61,202 nt of DNA, from NCBI GenBank assembly GCA_003339415.1, contig PDHQ01000049.1, positions 3,416 through 64,617 on the forward strand, in the 5' to 3' direction. The stretch's first letter is position 1, and each line of letters starts with the position of its first letter. The translations under genes and the position numbers were made by a program. Below are positions 48,451-61,094 of the stretch, in pieces. Under the pieces are notes generated by a model. It was not told the origin of the DNA and did no database searches. It saw only the letters and a list, made by a program, of their open reading frames with translations. Source of the stretch: Ophiocordyceps camponoti-saundersi (nom. inval.). Taxonomy: Eukaryota; Ascomycota; Sordariomycetes; Hypocreales; Ophiocordycipitaceae.

Positions 48451-51400
48451 AAATTTAGGAGAATTATACTTTCTTATATTTCTTTATTATTTTCTAAAAT
48501 TTATTAATAAATCGTAATATATTCGCTATATTATTAATATTAACTTATTAATTATACTCTAATAGCTATTTTTTCTATTTAACTAAGAAATAAACTTTAT
48601 TATCTAATATTTTTTAGCTTTTAACTTTTTAGATTTCCTATTCCCTATTATTCTCCTTTAAGTTTAGTATAGGGAAAAAGGCGGATAAGTTTTAGGGATC
48701 TTAGAGGTACTAAAGTTTAAGAAAAGAGATATAAAAAATATCGTAAAGATAGGCGTATTTCGTAGGTAATATAAGGCGGTACGCTTAGGAGCTAATTTTT
48801 TAAAAAACGTAAAATAATCTTATATAATAAGGTAAGAGTTTCTTTTTCTCGCTTTTAAATTTAATATTCTTAGTTAAGAGGCCTACTAGATCGCCTATCT
48901 TAAGTACTAAAAATATATAATTTTTATTATAATACTTTATTTATTTTTTAATAATATATCTTTAATAATTTACTAAGTATTAGCGTAAATTTACTATTTT
49001 ATTAATTTTAGCTTTAGCTTTAAGGTTTACTTTTAAAAAAGTATTTACGGAAATATAAAACTCCGGGTAATAACTATAAAGTACTTTATTAAGTAAAATT
49101 CTTATTATTAAGTACTTCGTATTATTAATTATAAATTAAGTAACTAGTAATAATTAAGGCTATAATATATATTTATTATTAGTAAAATAATAAAGGTAAT
49201 ATTATATTACCTAATTTATTTATTCTATTTACTTATTAGTTTAGGGGTAAAATATAGTTAATAACTATTTTTTAATTTTAAATAAAAGATAGAGGTTTAA
49301 CTAGAAATAACTAGTAAATAAGCTACCCTTATCGGATATAATATTTTATAAAAAATTATAGCGAAATTCTACCTCTTAGTAAAAAAGCTTAGCTAGGTCC
49401 TTTACCTTAATTATATCCGAAATTAAAAATAAGAGCGAAAACTTCGTAAATTAATTAATAATTATAAGGATATTATTAACTTATTTATCTAGCTATATAA
49501 ACTTTAATAAACTAATAGTAAAGTTTAGAGATAGTTTAGCTTATAGTTATAATAAAATCGGTAACGAATTTAATTTACTATATAGGCGATATTTTTAGGG
49601 AGCGACCCCTTAGTAAATTTAGTAAGACTTAACGTAAAATTTAATATCTTTATATATTACCTCTTAGTAAAATTTCTTAGTAAGGAGGTTTTAAGTACGT
49701 CCCGTACCGAAGTAACTTATTAATAAGTTATCGTAATATAATAATAGTAGTTCTTACTTTAAAGCCGCTTTTTATAATATTATAATATAGTTCTTCTAAT
49801 AAATAAGATTATTAGAGTTAACTATCTAAAAACCTTACTTTCCCTATTAAGTCTTATTAAGCTTAGTAGCTTTTCGGCGTTATAGCTAAAAATCTTCGCC
49901 TTAACTTTATTATAGTAAAGTAAAAAGGGGAGCTAATATATTAGGCTCTAAGGGGTATTCTTACGCTATTACCTTTTTTAAAGTTTAGCCCTTAAAGCGT
50001 TAAGTTAAGCCTAAGGTTATTAAAACTTAGTATAAAAAATATATAGCTATTTTAAGGTAGGGGTTTTAGTAATTAGTTTAGTCCGCCGCTATTATATATA
50101 ATATACTTAACGCGTAGTATATTATTAACTATTTTTTTATATAAAGTATCTAACTTTTCTATTATCAGGCTCGCTTTAAGTATATATTATAGTTTTCTTA
50201 AAAAGCTATTAGTAAGGTTATTATAGCCTAGCTTATAAAAGATATAAAAATCGAAAAATAATAAGTAAGTTACTTAATATTATTAATAGCGGTTTAATTC
50301 TAATTACTATATAATTAATTATAAGTTTAAGTAATTTAAAATTACCTTAACTAGGAATATTAATCTTTCTATATAATAGCGCTAATATTTAAAAAATTTA
50401 ATAATAGCAAAAAATTCTTTTTTAGCTATTATATAATAGATTTCAGGGCTATTAAATTTCTATAATTAATAAGCGATAATAAAATATTATCTTTAATTAT
50501 CGTATTATAAAAAGATACCGGCTATAATAAAGTCCGATATATTAGTCTTAATATATATTTATTTTTTAGGATTAAAATATATAAGTAGCGGAGCTTTAGC
50601 GAATACCTCCTTAAGTTTTAGAAAAGCTAATCGTTAAAATAAGTTAAGTTTATATTAACCGGGTTTCTTACTATTTTCGCTTTTTTTTAAATATATTAGT
50701 TAAGGGAGTAATAATACCTAAGTAATAAGGAATAAAACGCTAATAATAGTTATAGAAACTTAGGAAAACTTAAAAGTTATAGAAAAAGTATAGCTCCTCT
50801 TAGTTTATAACCGCTTAAATTTTTTTAAAATTTATTAAGATATTATATATACTTATAATATATCCGAGAAACTTAACCGCTTTTTTATAAAAAATATATT
50901 TAGTAATATTTACGTATAAGTTAGCTTTTCGGAGTTTCGCTAAAATCTCGCGAAAATATCGGGTATAATCTTTTATTATTTTAAAGTAAATTAAGATATT
51001 ATTTAAATAAATAATATAAATAATATCTACTAAAGTTTTAAATACTTAATTAATATAATATTAAAAAGTCGCTAAGGTATTTATAAAATTAAATAAAATA
51101 ATTAGATATTTAAAATAGCTATATTATAAATAGAAAGCTATTTTCTATTTATCGCTTTTCTTAATAAAAATATAATAATAAGCGTATTAGAGGTTAATTT
51201 TAAAGAAAATTATTACGCTTTAAACCCGGTTTATAATCTCCGAAATAAAAAGGAGAGGGTAATAATTTTTAATCGTTACTTTATTAAGATCTTAGTAATC
51301 TACGTAAAGTTATAATTCCCTATCTTTTTTTAGAATAAAAAAGATAGGAGCGCTATTAGGGCTTTAAGATTCTTAGATTTAACTTTTTCTAAGGGTATTA

Positions 51401-53374
51401 TTAAGGTATTCCTAAAAAACCTTAAGTTTAGTTTAAAAAAGAGGGTAAATAGGACCTTAAGAAGGTGCGGCGTTATTAACTAAGTTAATAGCGTAGATAG
51501 CGTCCTTCTTATTTAGAAAGATTAATATTTTTAACTTAGAAAATATATTTTCGAATCCGGCGAAAATTAGAGGTATTTTAACTTATAATATTAGTAATAG
51601 CTTAGAGTTTTCTTTATCTATAAATATAAGGGGTATTAGGTTTAATATAACTTAGAAAATATATAAATATTATTTAGCCTCTTAAATAAATTCCTCTACG
51701 TTAAGAAAGTATACTTATAATAGTTAAGATAATTTATATTATTATTTATAAGTATTAAGGGATAAATAAATTTATTTAGCTACTAAAGTAAGTATTTTTA
51801 AAATAATAAAGTTATTATTTATTACTATATTAAGAATATTAAAATAATAATAAACTAGCGTTTTTTTAATATTATTTATATTACGAAATATAACTAATAT
51901 TTCCTAAAATTTATTAATTAGTACGTATCCGCTAATTCCTCTTATAAGAAGTAAAGAATTATCGTTTAAAAGTAATAGTAAATATTATCTTATAAAAGAA
52001 AGGTTAATAAAATCGATTTCGCTATAAGTATTAAATTCGATAAAGATTAGAAGGGGGGTAAGTTCTATTTAAAAAGTGCTAGAAATTTTAAAAGTTTTTA
52101 CTATTAAGGATATTAGTAAAGGGACTTTTATACCGATATTTTTAAGTTTTTTAAAAACTTCTTAGATAAACTAGCCTAAGTTTATTTAGCTTTTATAGCT
52201 TTTACTTTCTCTAAGTATTTTAATTAGTAATTAAATTCCTTATAGCCTTTTTTCTTATAATAAGAATAGGTTTAAATATTTTACTTTTAGTTAGATAAGT
52301 TTATTTTATTCTTAGTTTTTTTAAAATAAGGATTATTATATACTTTATAAGGTTTAGATAATTTATTATAATAATAATAGCTTATACTAAAATTAATTCG
52401 TTAATATTTTATTAATTTATCGTAATAATATTAGTATAATCTACTTAAACTAGAATTTTAAATCTATTATATTAGTAAAACTATTTCTTAATAGTTAAGG
52501 ATATCTAGCTAATATTATTCTAAGATCTTAGTATATAGCTAGGGAAGTAATTAGGAGAAATAGTTAAGAGTAAGTTTCTTAAAAAAATAAGCGTTAAAAT
52601 ATCTTTCTAAGCTTTCTAAGTAAATATAAAAGTTATAAGGCGTTTAGTTATCTTATTACTTAGTATCTTAAAAAGTAATTACTATTATTACTATTTAGTT
52701 TTTAAGGTTTTTAAGGAGGTTATATAATTACTTTTTAAATATAAGCTAATTATTTATAAGTTAAGTTTATTTTTTAATAAATAAGCTATATTTATAAGAT
52801 CTCTAATATATATAAAAATCCGAGTATATATTATCTAAAATTTTAAAAATCTTATTCTTATTTTTACGGTATTTTTTAAAAGTTATAAAGAAAAAATCTT
52901 TAAAGTCCTTAAGCTAATCTTAGTATTTCTAAATTATAAGTTATTTTTTAATTTAATAATATTCGAAAATTTAATATTTTTATCTTAGTTAAAGTTTAAT
53001 ATCGATAAGTAGCGCTTACGCTAAGAACTTATAGCTAAGTTAGCGGGGTTTCTTTTAAAAATTAAAATATCCTAAGAATTATTAATTCCTTATTCTCGGA
53101 GGAAATTAGTAATAAAGTTCCGGAATATCTCTTCCTAAAAAGTAAGATTATATTAAGCGGCTTTTAAGGTTTTAGTAAAAAGGGCTATATTAGTTTAAGC
53201 TAGATAATCTAAAAGGGGAGTAGAGGAGATATTTAAGGAACGGTCCTCCGCTTACGGAGGTTAGTTTTAAAAGCGAATTATATAAGGTATAATAAAGCGT
53301 ATAGAAATCGGTACTAAGTCGAAAAAGATAAGTTTAAGCTAAAAATAGGTATTTCTTATAAGAAAAATTAAAAT

Positions 53375-53785
53375 TATAAGGGAAGCTTATATAAGATATA
53401 TTAAAGAAAAAAGATAGCGATAATTAGGTTAGAAAAGAGAAAGATAAGTATATAAGTATAGATTATAGGGGTTTACTTTAGGAGTTATATTAAAAGTAAA
53501 GCTAATTTTTACCGAATTATAATATTAGAAATTACTATAAATTATATATAAAAGAATTATAACTTAGGGGTAAACTTTTTATAATACGAACTATAACTCT
53601 TAAGGTCTTATCTAAGACCTTAGCGTAGTTTAAGGACTTGCTTTCCGTATTTAACTATTTTATTATAACCGGAAATATATTATATATTTTCTAACTAGTT
53701 TTAATATTATATTATAATAGCTTTATAATACTTACGTAACCTTATAGTTATTTTTTATATATAGTTATCTTATAACTTTATTATA
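53375..53785 (-). repeat. LTR of element D (right, 5' LTR by orientation)
   Basis: 411 bp, partner of 44655-45065. The sequence immediately to the right resumes the LTR of element C. Confidence 0.9.
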
Positions 53786-53790
53786 TAATA

Positions 53791-53974
53791 GTAGCTAGAT
53801 AAGGGGGATTATAGCGGATATATTTAGGTTTTCCTAATAGCGCTTAGTTATCGCGCGGGGTATATAGCTAGCTTAGGAGGGGGGCTTCTCTCCCCTCTCT
53901 TTCCTCTTTTCGATAGCTTTAATTATAATACTACTTTAGCTTACTTTTATAGTCGCTTTAGTAAGACCTTTATA
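53791..53974 (+). repeat. Right LTR of element C, second part
   Basis: 184 bp aligning with 43086-43269. Together with 44629-44654 it restores 210 bp. TATAT at 53975-53979 is the right target duplication of C. Confidence 0.85.
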
Positions 53975-56900
53975 TATATATTAATATACCTTATTTAAGC
54001 TATTTTAAATTTATTAAAAGTAATAGCTTTAATATTAAAGCTATTAGTAAAAATAATTATAAGTATTTATTATTATAATAGCTTTAAGTTTTTAAAAATC
54101 TTATTTATTTAAATTAAGCTTATATTTATAAGCGTTAAATTAATAAATTTAGCCTTTATTAATAATAGCGTTATAAATATTTATTATTTTAATTTTTAAT
54201 ATATAAGGCTTATATTAATAAAAATAATATATTTAGCTATTAAATATCTTATATATAAGTTATTTATAAAAAAAGTATTTATAAATATATAAGGCTTTAA
54301 ATCTTAAAAGCTATAAATACTTCTAAGCGTAAAATATAAGCTTTTTATATTTTAAAAATATTATATTAAATTTTTCTATATAAGAAAATATAAGGCGGTT
54401 AGATTAAAGTTACTTTTACATAACTTACTATTTATAAAAGCTAAATTAGGCCTTATATTATTAAAAAGATAATTTATATTACTTATTTTTTTAGCTACTT
54501 TTTTTAAAATATTATAAGTAGCTATATTTTCTAATTAGCGGGTATTTTAACCTTAGATAGCTAAAGTATTTATATAGCGTTTATAACGCCTTTACTAAGT
54601 AATTTAAGTATTTTAATAATATATTTTTCTTAATATATATAAATTATATATATAATATAATTCTAATAAAATTATAAGTTTAAAAAAATAATAAGTTCGC
54701 TTAAGTTATATAAATCTTATAATTTTTTTAAAATACTTTTTCTCTTATTTATAAAAATAGCTATAAGCGCTATAATTATAATATTATTAATATAAAAAAG
54801 TATAATATATCTTTTTAAATAAATATAAATATAAAACTTAAATTTAAGTTATTATTATTTATAGCGTTTAAAAGCTTTACTTATATATATAAACTATATT
54901 ATAAGCGATAACTTAAAGCTATATAAAGCTTAATTAAGCTTATATACTTAATTTATATTATTTTTAAAAAAGTATAGCTAATTAATAAAGAATTTTTCCT
55001 AATAAAGGGCGTTAATAAACGCGTTAATAATATTAAATTATTATTATTTAAAATCTTATAAGATTATAATTAATAAGAATACTTAAATAGAAAAGAGGTA
55101 TATTATAATAGTATAAAAGTTTTTAATAAAATATAAGGCTTTTTTTTATTTTTTTATATATATTAGTATATTTTAATAATTATAGCTTTATTCTTAAGCA
55201 TTTTTATTATAAATATTTATTTACTAAGTAAAATTTACTTATTAATAAATTAATTAATAAGATTTTAAGTTTATTTATTATATAAGGCTTTAATTTTTAT
55301 ATTTATCGCTAAGCGCTAAAAGGAGAAATAATTAGATTATTTTTATATATCTTACTAGCTTTCAAGCGTTAATAATATTAAAATATTAAATATAGCGTTA
55401 ATTAGAAAAACAAAGTTAGGAATTTTTACCTTTTTATTATTAATATCTTTAAAGATAGCGTTAGTAGTAAAATTAGTTATAATAGCTATTATAAAATAAG
55501 TTTTTTAATTAGTAATAAGTATTATAATCTTATTTTTTAGCTTTACTTATAAAAAAGCTTCTTTATTAGCTAAATTATTAAATTAGGCGCTAAGCGTTTA
55601 ATTAAGCGTAAGGAATTATATTATATTTAAAAATATAGTAAGCTTTTTAAATTAAAAAGAGCTTATAGTTTTATTACCTAAATTAAATATATTATTTATA
55701 TCTTAGCTTTTAGTAAGCTTATTAGAGCCTTAATTATTAAGATAATTATAATTTTTATTATTATTATTAATTTTATTAAGCTTAAATTTAAAAAATTTAT
55801 TCTTATTAAGTTATTTTTCTTAATTTTCTTCTATCTTAAGCTTAGCGATATATTTAACTATTTAATTAAAGTTTAGATTAGCTAAATTATAAAATTTAAT
55901 ATTTTAAGCTTTAATAATCTTATCTTTATTAAGTAAATAGATTTTATAAATATACTTATAAAAGCTTTTTATATTAATAAGGTAGCTTTCTTTTACTTAA
56001 GGGGCTATTTTAGTATTTTAAATATAATATTAAAAAGGGATAATAATATATATTTTATATTCTTATAATTAAATATATTTAATTAAGTATTTATATAGTA
56101 TATAGATCGTAGCTATTATTATCTTAATAAAGCTTTAATTTTTTAGATTAGCTATTAAAAATAGTAAATTTTATATATAAGCGCTTATATTTATAAAAAT
56201 AGCTATAACTTTTTAAGAAGCTTAATCTTAATATATATAGCGTATATAATATCTATTAATATATAGCTAGCTTATTTAGCGCGGCTATTTTAAGTAAGTA
56301 TATAAGGCGTATAAGTTTAAAAAATAAAGCATTTATTAATAGCTTAAGTTTTAATCTTATATTATATAAATTTAAAAGCGTTATTAAATATTATAACTTA
56401 TATACGATAATTACTTATAGTAATATTAATATTATTTTTTTATATTTTAAGCTATTTAAAAGCTTTATTATAAATTTTAATAAATAAAACTTAATAATAA
56501 TTTATATAAATATTAATATTATATAATATATAGTAATAACTTTTATAAGTAATTAGTATATATTAGATAAAATTTTAGAATATATATTATAAAAAGCTTA
56601 TAAGGGAAATAGCTAAGTTTCTATTAATTATAATATTTACCTTCCTTAATTAGTACGCGCGGTAGTAAAATTTAATTTTATTATTTTTATTAATTATAAA
56701 GCTAAACTTATAATAAGCTTTAAGGATCCTATCTTTACTTATATAGCTAAGGCGGCGATATATTATAATAAAGTTAACTTCCTATTTTTTAGTAAGTAAA
56801 ATAGCTATTATAAAAAGCTTTAAAGCTGTAGCGCTTATAATATTAATAACGCCTCTTATTTAAAAAAGGTAATAGATAATACGCCCGCGTTATTAAAAGT

Positions 56901-58448
56901 ATATTCTTTTGCTATTAATATAGATTTCCTTTTTATTAAGTTAATTAGCAAAGATAAGATTAACTAAAATATCTATATTATAAAATACCCTTTTAAAAAT
57001 AATTTAATAGCTATTAAAAGCGATAATTATAACGCTACCTTAGCTATAATAAAATGAAAGCTTATTATTTAATATTATAAAATATTAAGGGCTATAAAAT
57101 TTTTTATATTAATTAAACTATCTCTTATTATTAAAAGAAATATAAAATATAGCTAATATTAATAATTATAATATTCGATAAAATAAGGCTATTATAATTT
57201 TTAAAAATAATATTAATAATATAAGCTATAATATTTTTTCCTATTAATATTATATTTACGCTATTATTTATAGAACTTACGTTATTATTCTTATATTATT
57301 TAGGAATAAGTAATAGCCGGAGCTTAAAGTAAAAAACTTAATATTACTTTTTTAAATAAATATAACCTTTTAGATAAATATTATAGCTATAATAAAAAAA
57401 ATTATAATTTTATTAATTATATTAATACGCTTAAGCTAATAAGGTATAATATATATTTTTAAGTTTATTAATAATAGCTTTAGCTTATTATTATTATTAT
57501 TATTACTTTTATTTTTTAGCTTTTTTTTTAAAATTAATTTTAAGTTATAAAAAAAGCCTTTTTACTTAATAAGTTATAAGATATCTCGAAATTAGTAATT
57601 TTTAAAAAAATATATATATTAATATTATTAAAAGATAACTTAGAAAAGCTATTTATATTATAATCCTATTTCTTAGTAATAATAAAGTATAAGGTTTAGA
57701 TAATATTAATAGCTTTCTAAGCGTAAATATAAGGTATCTTTTTAAAATTAGCCCTTATATCTTTATTTATAATAATCTAATTTTAAAGGCCTTAAAGATT
57801 TTTTTTAAAAGCTTTTTATTTTTTAATTATATTTTCTTTTAGCTTAAGCTAATATTAATATTAAAAAATATATTAAGATTATATTTTTATTAATATTTTA
57901 GCTTATTTCTTAGCTAAAAGATAAATATTATATATTATAATATTTTTATCTTAGCTTAGCTAAGTAATATTACTAATAGCTTAATTAGAAAAAAACTATA
58001 AGATAATTTTTATAGTAATTTTTATTTTATTATTATATTTAATAGCTTTATTTTCGTTAATAAGTTAAGTAAAAATAATATTATTAAAGATAAATAGCTT
58101 TACCTTATTAATTTAAGCTACCGCTATAAAAGATTTATATTATTTAATATAGCTAATAGCTCCCTTAAGCTTTATATTATTAAAAAATAAAAATATTTTA
58201 TTTTATTATTTATTATATTTTACGCTTTTTCTTATTATTTTATATTATATTTTTAGATTAAAAAAGCTATTTAAATTTTTCGCTATTAAAATTAGTATAA
58301 AATAATTTTCTTAATTTATAATCTATATATAGAATTTTCTATTATATTATAATACGCTAAATTAATTAAATAAGCTTAAAAGTAAGAAAAATAAAAATAT
58401 TATAAACTTTAGCGTAATAAAAGTATATAATAGAAGGCGCTTATAACC

Positions 58449-58598
58449 TATAGTAATATAAGGTAAATATAGGCTATCGGGTAGGTATACTAATATATAT
58501 ATATTATATATATACTAGGTCTAGGCTAGGATAGCTAGGCTAGGTTATATGCCTGTGGGCGAGGTCTAGCGGGGCTGGTCACGTGAACCCCCTCAACA
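58449..58598 (-). repeat. LTR of element A' (right, 5' LTR by orientation)
   Basis: 150 bp, followed by the CTAAC duplication at 58599-58603. Its outer end (GGGGCTGGTCACGTGAACCC) is unmutated, unlike the left copy. Confidence 0.88.
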
Positions 58599-59540
58599 CT
58601 AACTCAAGATGTTGATAAGCTGACTTCAGGGCTCAATCGGCGACAGGACTATAAACGCTGCACCGGCCAACGGAGACTTGTGGCCTGGCAATGCAAAAGG
58701 AGAAGTGTATCAATGGAGGGGATAACAAAAGCAGACAGATACTATCCCGAATCGCATATCGTCGTAATCAATCCGGCAACATATACATATATATATGTAT
58801 ATACATATCCGTACATACCTAGGTATATATATACATGCATATATACCTAGGTACATATACGTCGACATAAATTGCAGCCACGTATCCGTACATATAATGT
58901 CATATGATGGTTTGATGGCCTCGTCAATGCAGCGCTGGGTGGGCCTTGTGAGGATGATTTCTTTGCCTGTTTCAGCACAGCAACAACACAGGCTACCGAG
59001 GACCAGGGCGGTCCCACCGCTACCAGCAGCAGCGACGTTCAAAAGAGAAGAAAAAAAACAGCGGGCAAGGGAAAATCGTTAAAGCGCCTAACCGGGCCAC
59101 CGTTAAAGGAGCAGATCCATGTTTCAACTTGACTTTGGGTTGACTATCCGAGGGCGGAGGGAGGCACACGGACGCAGCGCCTCATCAGACCGGGCCGAAG
59201 GAGGGGGAAAAGACATACATATGTATGTATGTACGGAGTACACACACATATGGCAGAACAGCATAGCATGATTGGCTCTACGTGTACATACATACAGATA
59301 TCGTAGGGGAAAAAAAATGTTCTCCTTTTCATGTTACTGATCACCCTTGATTGTTTCTTCCATGACGAAACTGTTCCGTACAGAGTGCTGTGTCCGTGTA
59401 TAGGTACATATGAGCGCCTACCTACCTATGTACCTACCTACCTAGGTACCTTCCGGGTCCGTACCAACATATGGATTATATGTATATTTATCCGTACATA
59501 CATATGCACATACCGTCTATGTGTGGGTGTTAGCAGTTGA

Positions 59541-59612
59541 TGATGTCCGGGTTTCGATCCAGGACAGGGTCTCCTGGCCTCTTTAGCCAAGCAACCGCTA
59601 GGCCGGTCGGTC
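59541..59612 (-). ncRNA. tRNA-like A-box/B-box sequence (SINE or tRNA relic)
   Basis: On the minus strand GGCCTAGCGGTTGC (59604-59591) resembles an A box and GGATCGAAACC (59560-59550) a B box, at the spacing of a polymerase III internal promoter. The T-stem is imperfect and no acceptor stem closes, so a working tRNA is unlikely. A tRNA-derived SINE head or a decayed tRNA fits better. It ends about 30 bp before the MITE. Confidence 0.4.
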
Positions 59613-59640
59613 TGTACATATGTACATTCAAACATACATA

Positions 59641-59966
59641 CAGCCCACAAGGATGATAGATGTTAGTTTATTACAAGCCCCACATATAACGCAAGAGTAA
59701 AGCCACCTGCTTCGCCCCTTAGTTTTTTCGACTAGATATGTACCGGAACTTCCTAGTAATATCTTCCAAGTCACTGCCTTTACAGTCCTTTCTTTTTCGA
59801 ACCTCGATAACTAGGCCTAGTGGCTGCTGCTATGAGGGCAGGTAGGGAAAAAGTATCTCGTCATATTAAATACTATGAAGAGCTATCTGCTTCCTACGTG
59901 GCCAATAAGCAGAATGTACATCAGTGGGGCTTGTAAAAAACTAACATCTATCATCCTTGTGGGCTG
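59641..59966. mobile_element. MITE with 43-bp terminal inverted repeats and TA duplication
   Basis: The left end CAGCCCACAAGGATGATAGA... (59641-59683) is the reverse complement of 59924-59966 with one mismatch in 43 bp. Both sides are flanked by TA (59639-59640, 59967-59968). Length is 326 bp with no coding capacity. TA target, CAG-type ends and size fit a non-autonomous Tc1/mariner-related element. Near-identical ends and no RIP suggest recent movement or low copy number. Confidence 0.88.
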
Positions 59967-61094
59967 TACATACGCACATACAATCCCAGTCGGCCCTGGC
60001 TGATGCAGAAGTGAGAAGCTAGGATGCGGCTTCGATGGAGAGGTTTGCCGGGATCATTGATCGCGGGAGTTATGCCAACTGAGAAATGGGTTATTCTGTG
60101 ACACCTGCATACCTAGGTATCATGTTGCAGAACGCACGACTGATAACTCAACAAGCACACCTCAGGTCAGGTAGAATGCACATAGATATATACATACATA
60201 TATCGTCCGTATACATACATACATACATACGGATACATGTAGTCCATATAGATAGTATGTACGGATATGTATCTATCCGTATTTGTGTATGGATCTACGG
60301 ATGGAAGGCAGGGGTTCGCCGAAGCCCTCCCCCACTCTGACCCCTAGTAACAGAGAGACTTTACGACTGAGGAGTACGGATACCCTTGCCCCCTCCTTTA
60401 AAGGGGAAAAAGAAAGAAGGGATAGAAGAGACATGCACAAGGGCAGTCAGTCAAGGGCAGTTGAACGGCGGCCAAGGGCAGCCAGCCAAGGCTGGAGAGG
60501 CTAGACGCTACCAAGGGGGTCCAAAAGAGGATGAAAAGAAAAAGTAAGCGAAAGAGTGAAAAAAGGCAAATAAACGCGCCAAGGGAGAGAGGCTCTCATG
60601 CTTGACGACGACAAGACTGCCGGCATCGGGATCCGGTCGATGGTCGTCTCTCCCCTTGTCCGTGCTCCAGACACGCCAAACAAAAAAAAAAGAGTCGTTC
60701 GTTTCTCCAGGTCGTAGTACCGAATAATAGCACTGCATTGTACAAGTGTACGGACGGATGTATAGTGACAGTCTCTGGAGGTGTCTTTACGTGTGTGTTG
60801 GTGCTCTGTCACGTTCCCTGCATTGTAGCGTCTACGTCCTCACTACCTTGGTATAGCGGAGCATTTCATCCACTTCCGTGTCCATCCCTCGTTCTTGCCT
60901 TGCCTGCTCTCATTCTCGTCCCTCGTCTTCCTTGCCTGCTCTTCCTCCCTCACCCCTTTACGCTCTCTCTTGATCATTCTCATCACTTTCTTCCCCCTTC
61001 ACTGACCATCGTCATCCCGCCTATTCCTTTCCCTCCCTTCAGAAACGATCAAAGGAAGGAGTATCAAAGGAACTGCGAAGCGAATCGTCCGTCC

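Larger units (their letters stand above)
44655..53785 (-). mobile_element. Element D: Ty3/gypsy retrotransposon inside the right LTR of C
   Basis: 9,131 bp with two LTRs of exactly 411 bp (44655-45065, 53375-53785). Its insertion divides the right LTR of C after base 26, with an imperfect duplication (TAATC/TAATA). On the minus strand at 50998-51009 the frame reads YLNNILIYFK, the gypsy YLDDILIYSK site with Asp to Asn. It continues as LAKLRKANLYVNITKYIF and FLGYII, the usual sequence after the catalytic site. A minus-strand purine tract (AAGGAGATAGT) abuts the left LTR. Between the end of pol (about 48.5 kb) and the left LTR lies about 3.4 kb with a plus-strand decayed frame, described separately. 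Nine kilobases is long for a fungal gypsy element. Confidence 0.88.
43060..53974 (+). mobile_element. Element C: short LTR element (about 1.8 kb), TRIM-like, split by D
   Basis: The left LTR is 43060-43269 (210 bp). The right LTR is in two pieces, 44629-44654 and 53791-53974 (26 + 184 = 210 bp), interrupted by element D. The duplication TATAT flanks it at 43055-43059 and 53975-53979. The internal part (43270-44628) is only 1.36 kb, too short for gag-pol. A purine tract (AAAGAGGGG) just before the right LTR suggests plus orientation. One plus-strand frame near 43570-43800 reads like decayed coding sequence (YKKRYISFSLVKIY, LLEALKEYI), interrupted by TAA/TAG; I cannot assign it. The LTR carries an unusually G/C-rich block (GCGCGGGG, GGAGGGGGGCTTCTCTCCCC) that resisted RIP. 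Confidence 0.82.
41809..58598 (-). mobile_element. Element A': second Ty1/copia copy, host of C and D
   Basis: Collinear with element A from LTR to LTR. The LTRs are 150 bp (41809-41958, 58449-58598), about 10 bp longer than in A because of a small indel. After removal of the nested block 43060-53979 it is about 5.9 kb. The reverse-transcriptase site reads YINN on the minus strand (54783-54794). It is more decayed than A: many CpG sites kept in A are TA here, and G/C is rare outside the LTR ends. It contains the empty site for B, so B inserted only into A. Confidence 0.88.

Noticed and set aside
23074..58598. CRISPR-like array of regularly repeated sequence
   Set aside because: The repeats are paired LTRs of different elements with kilobase spacing; the organism is eukaryotic.
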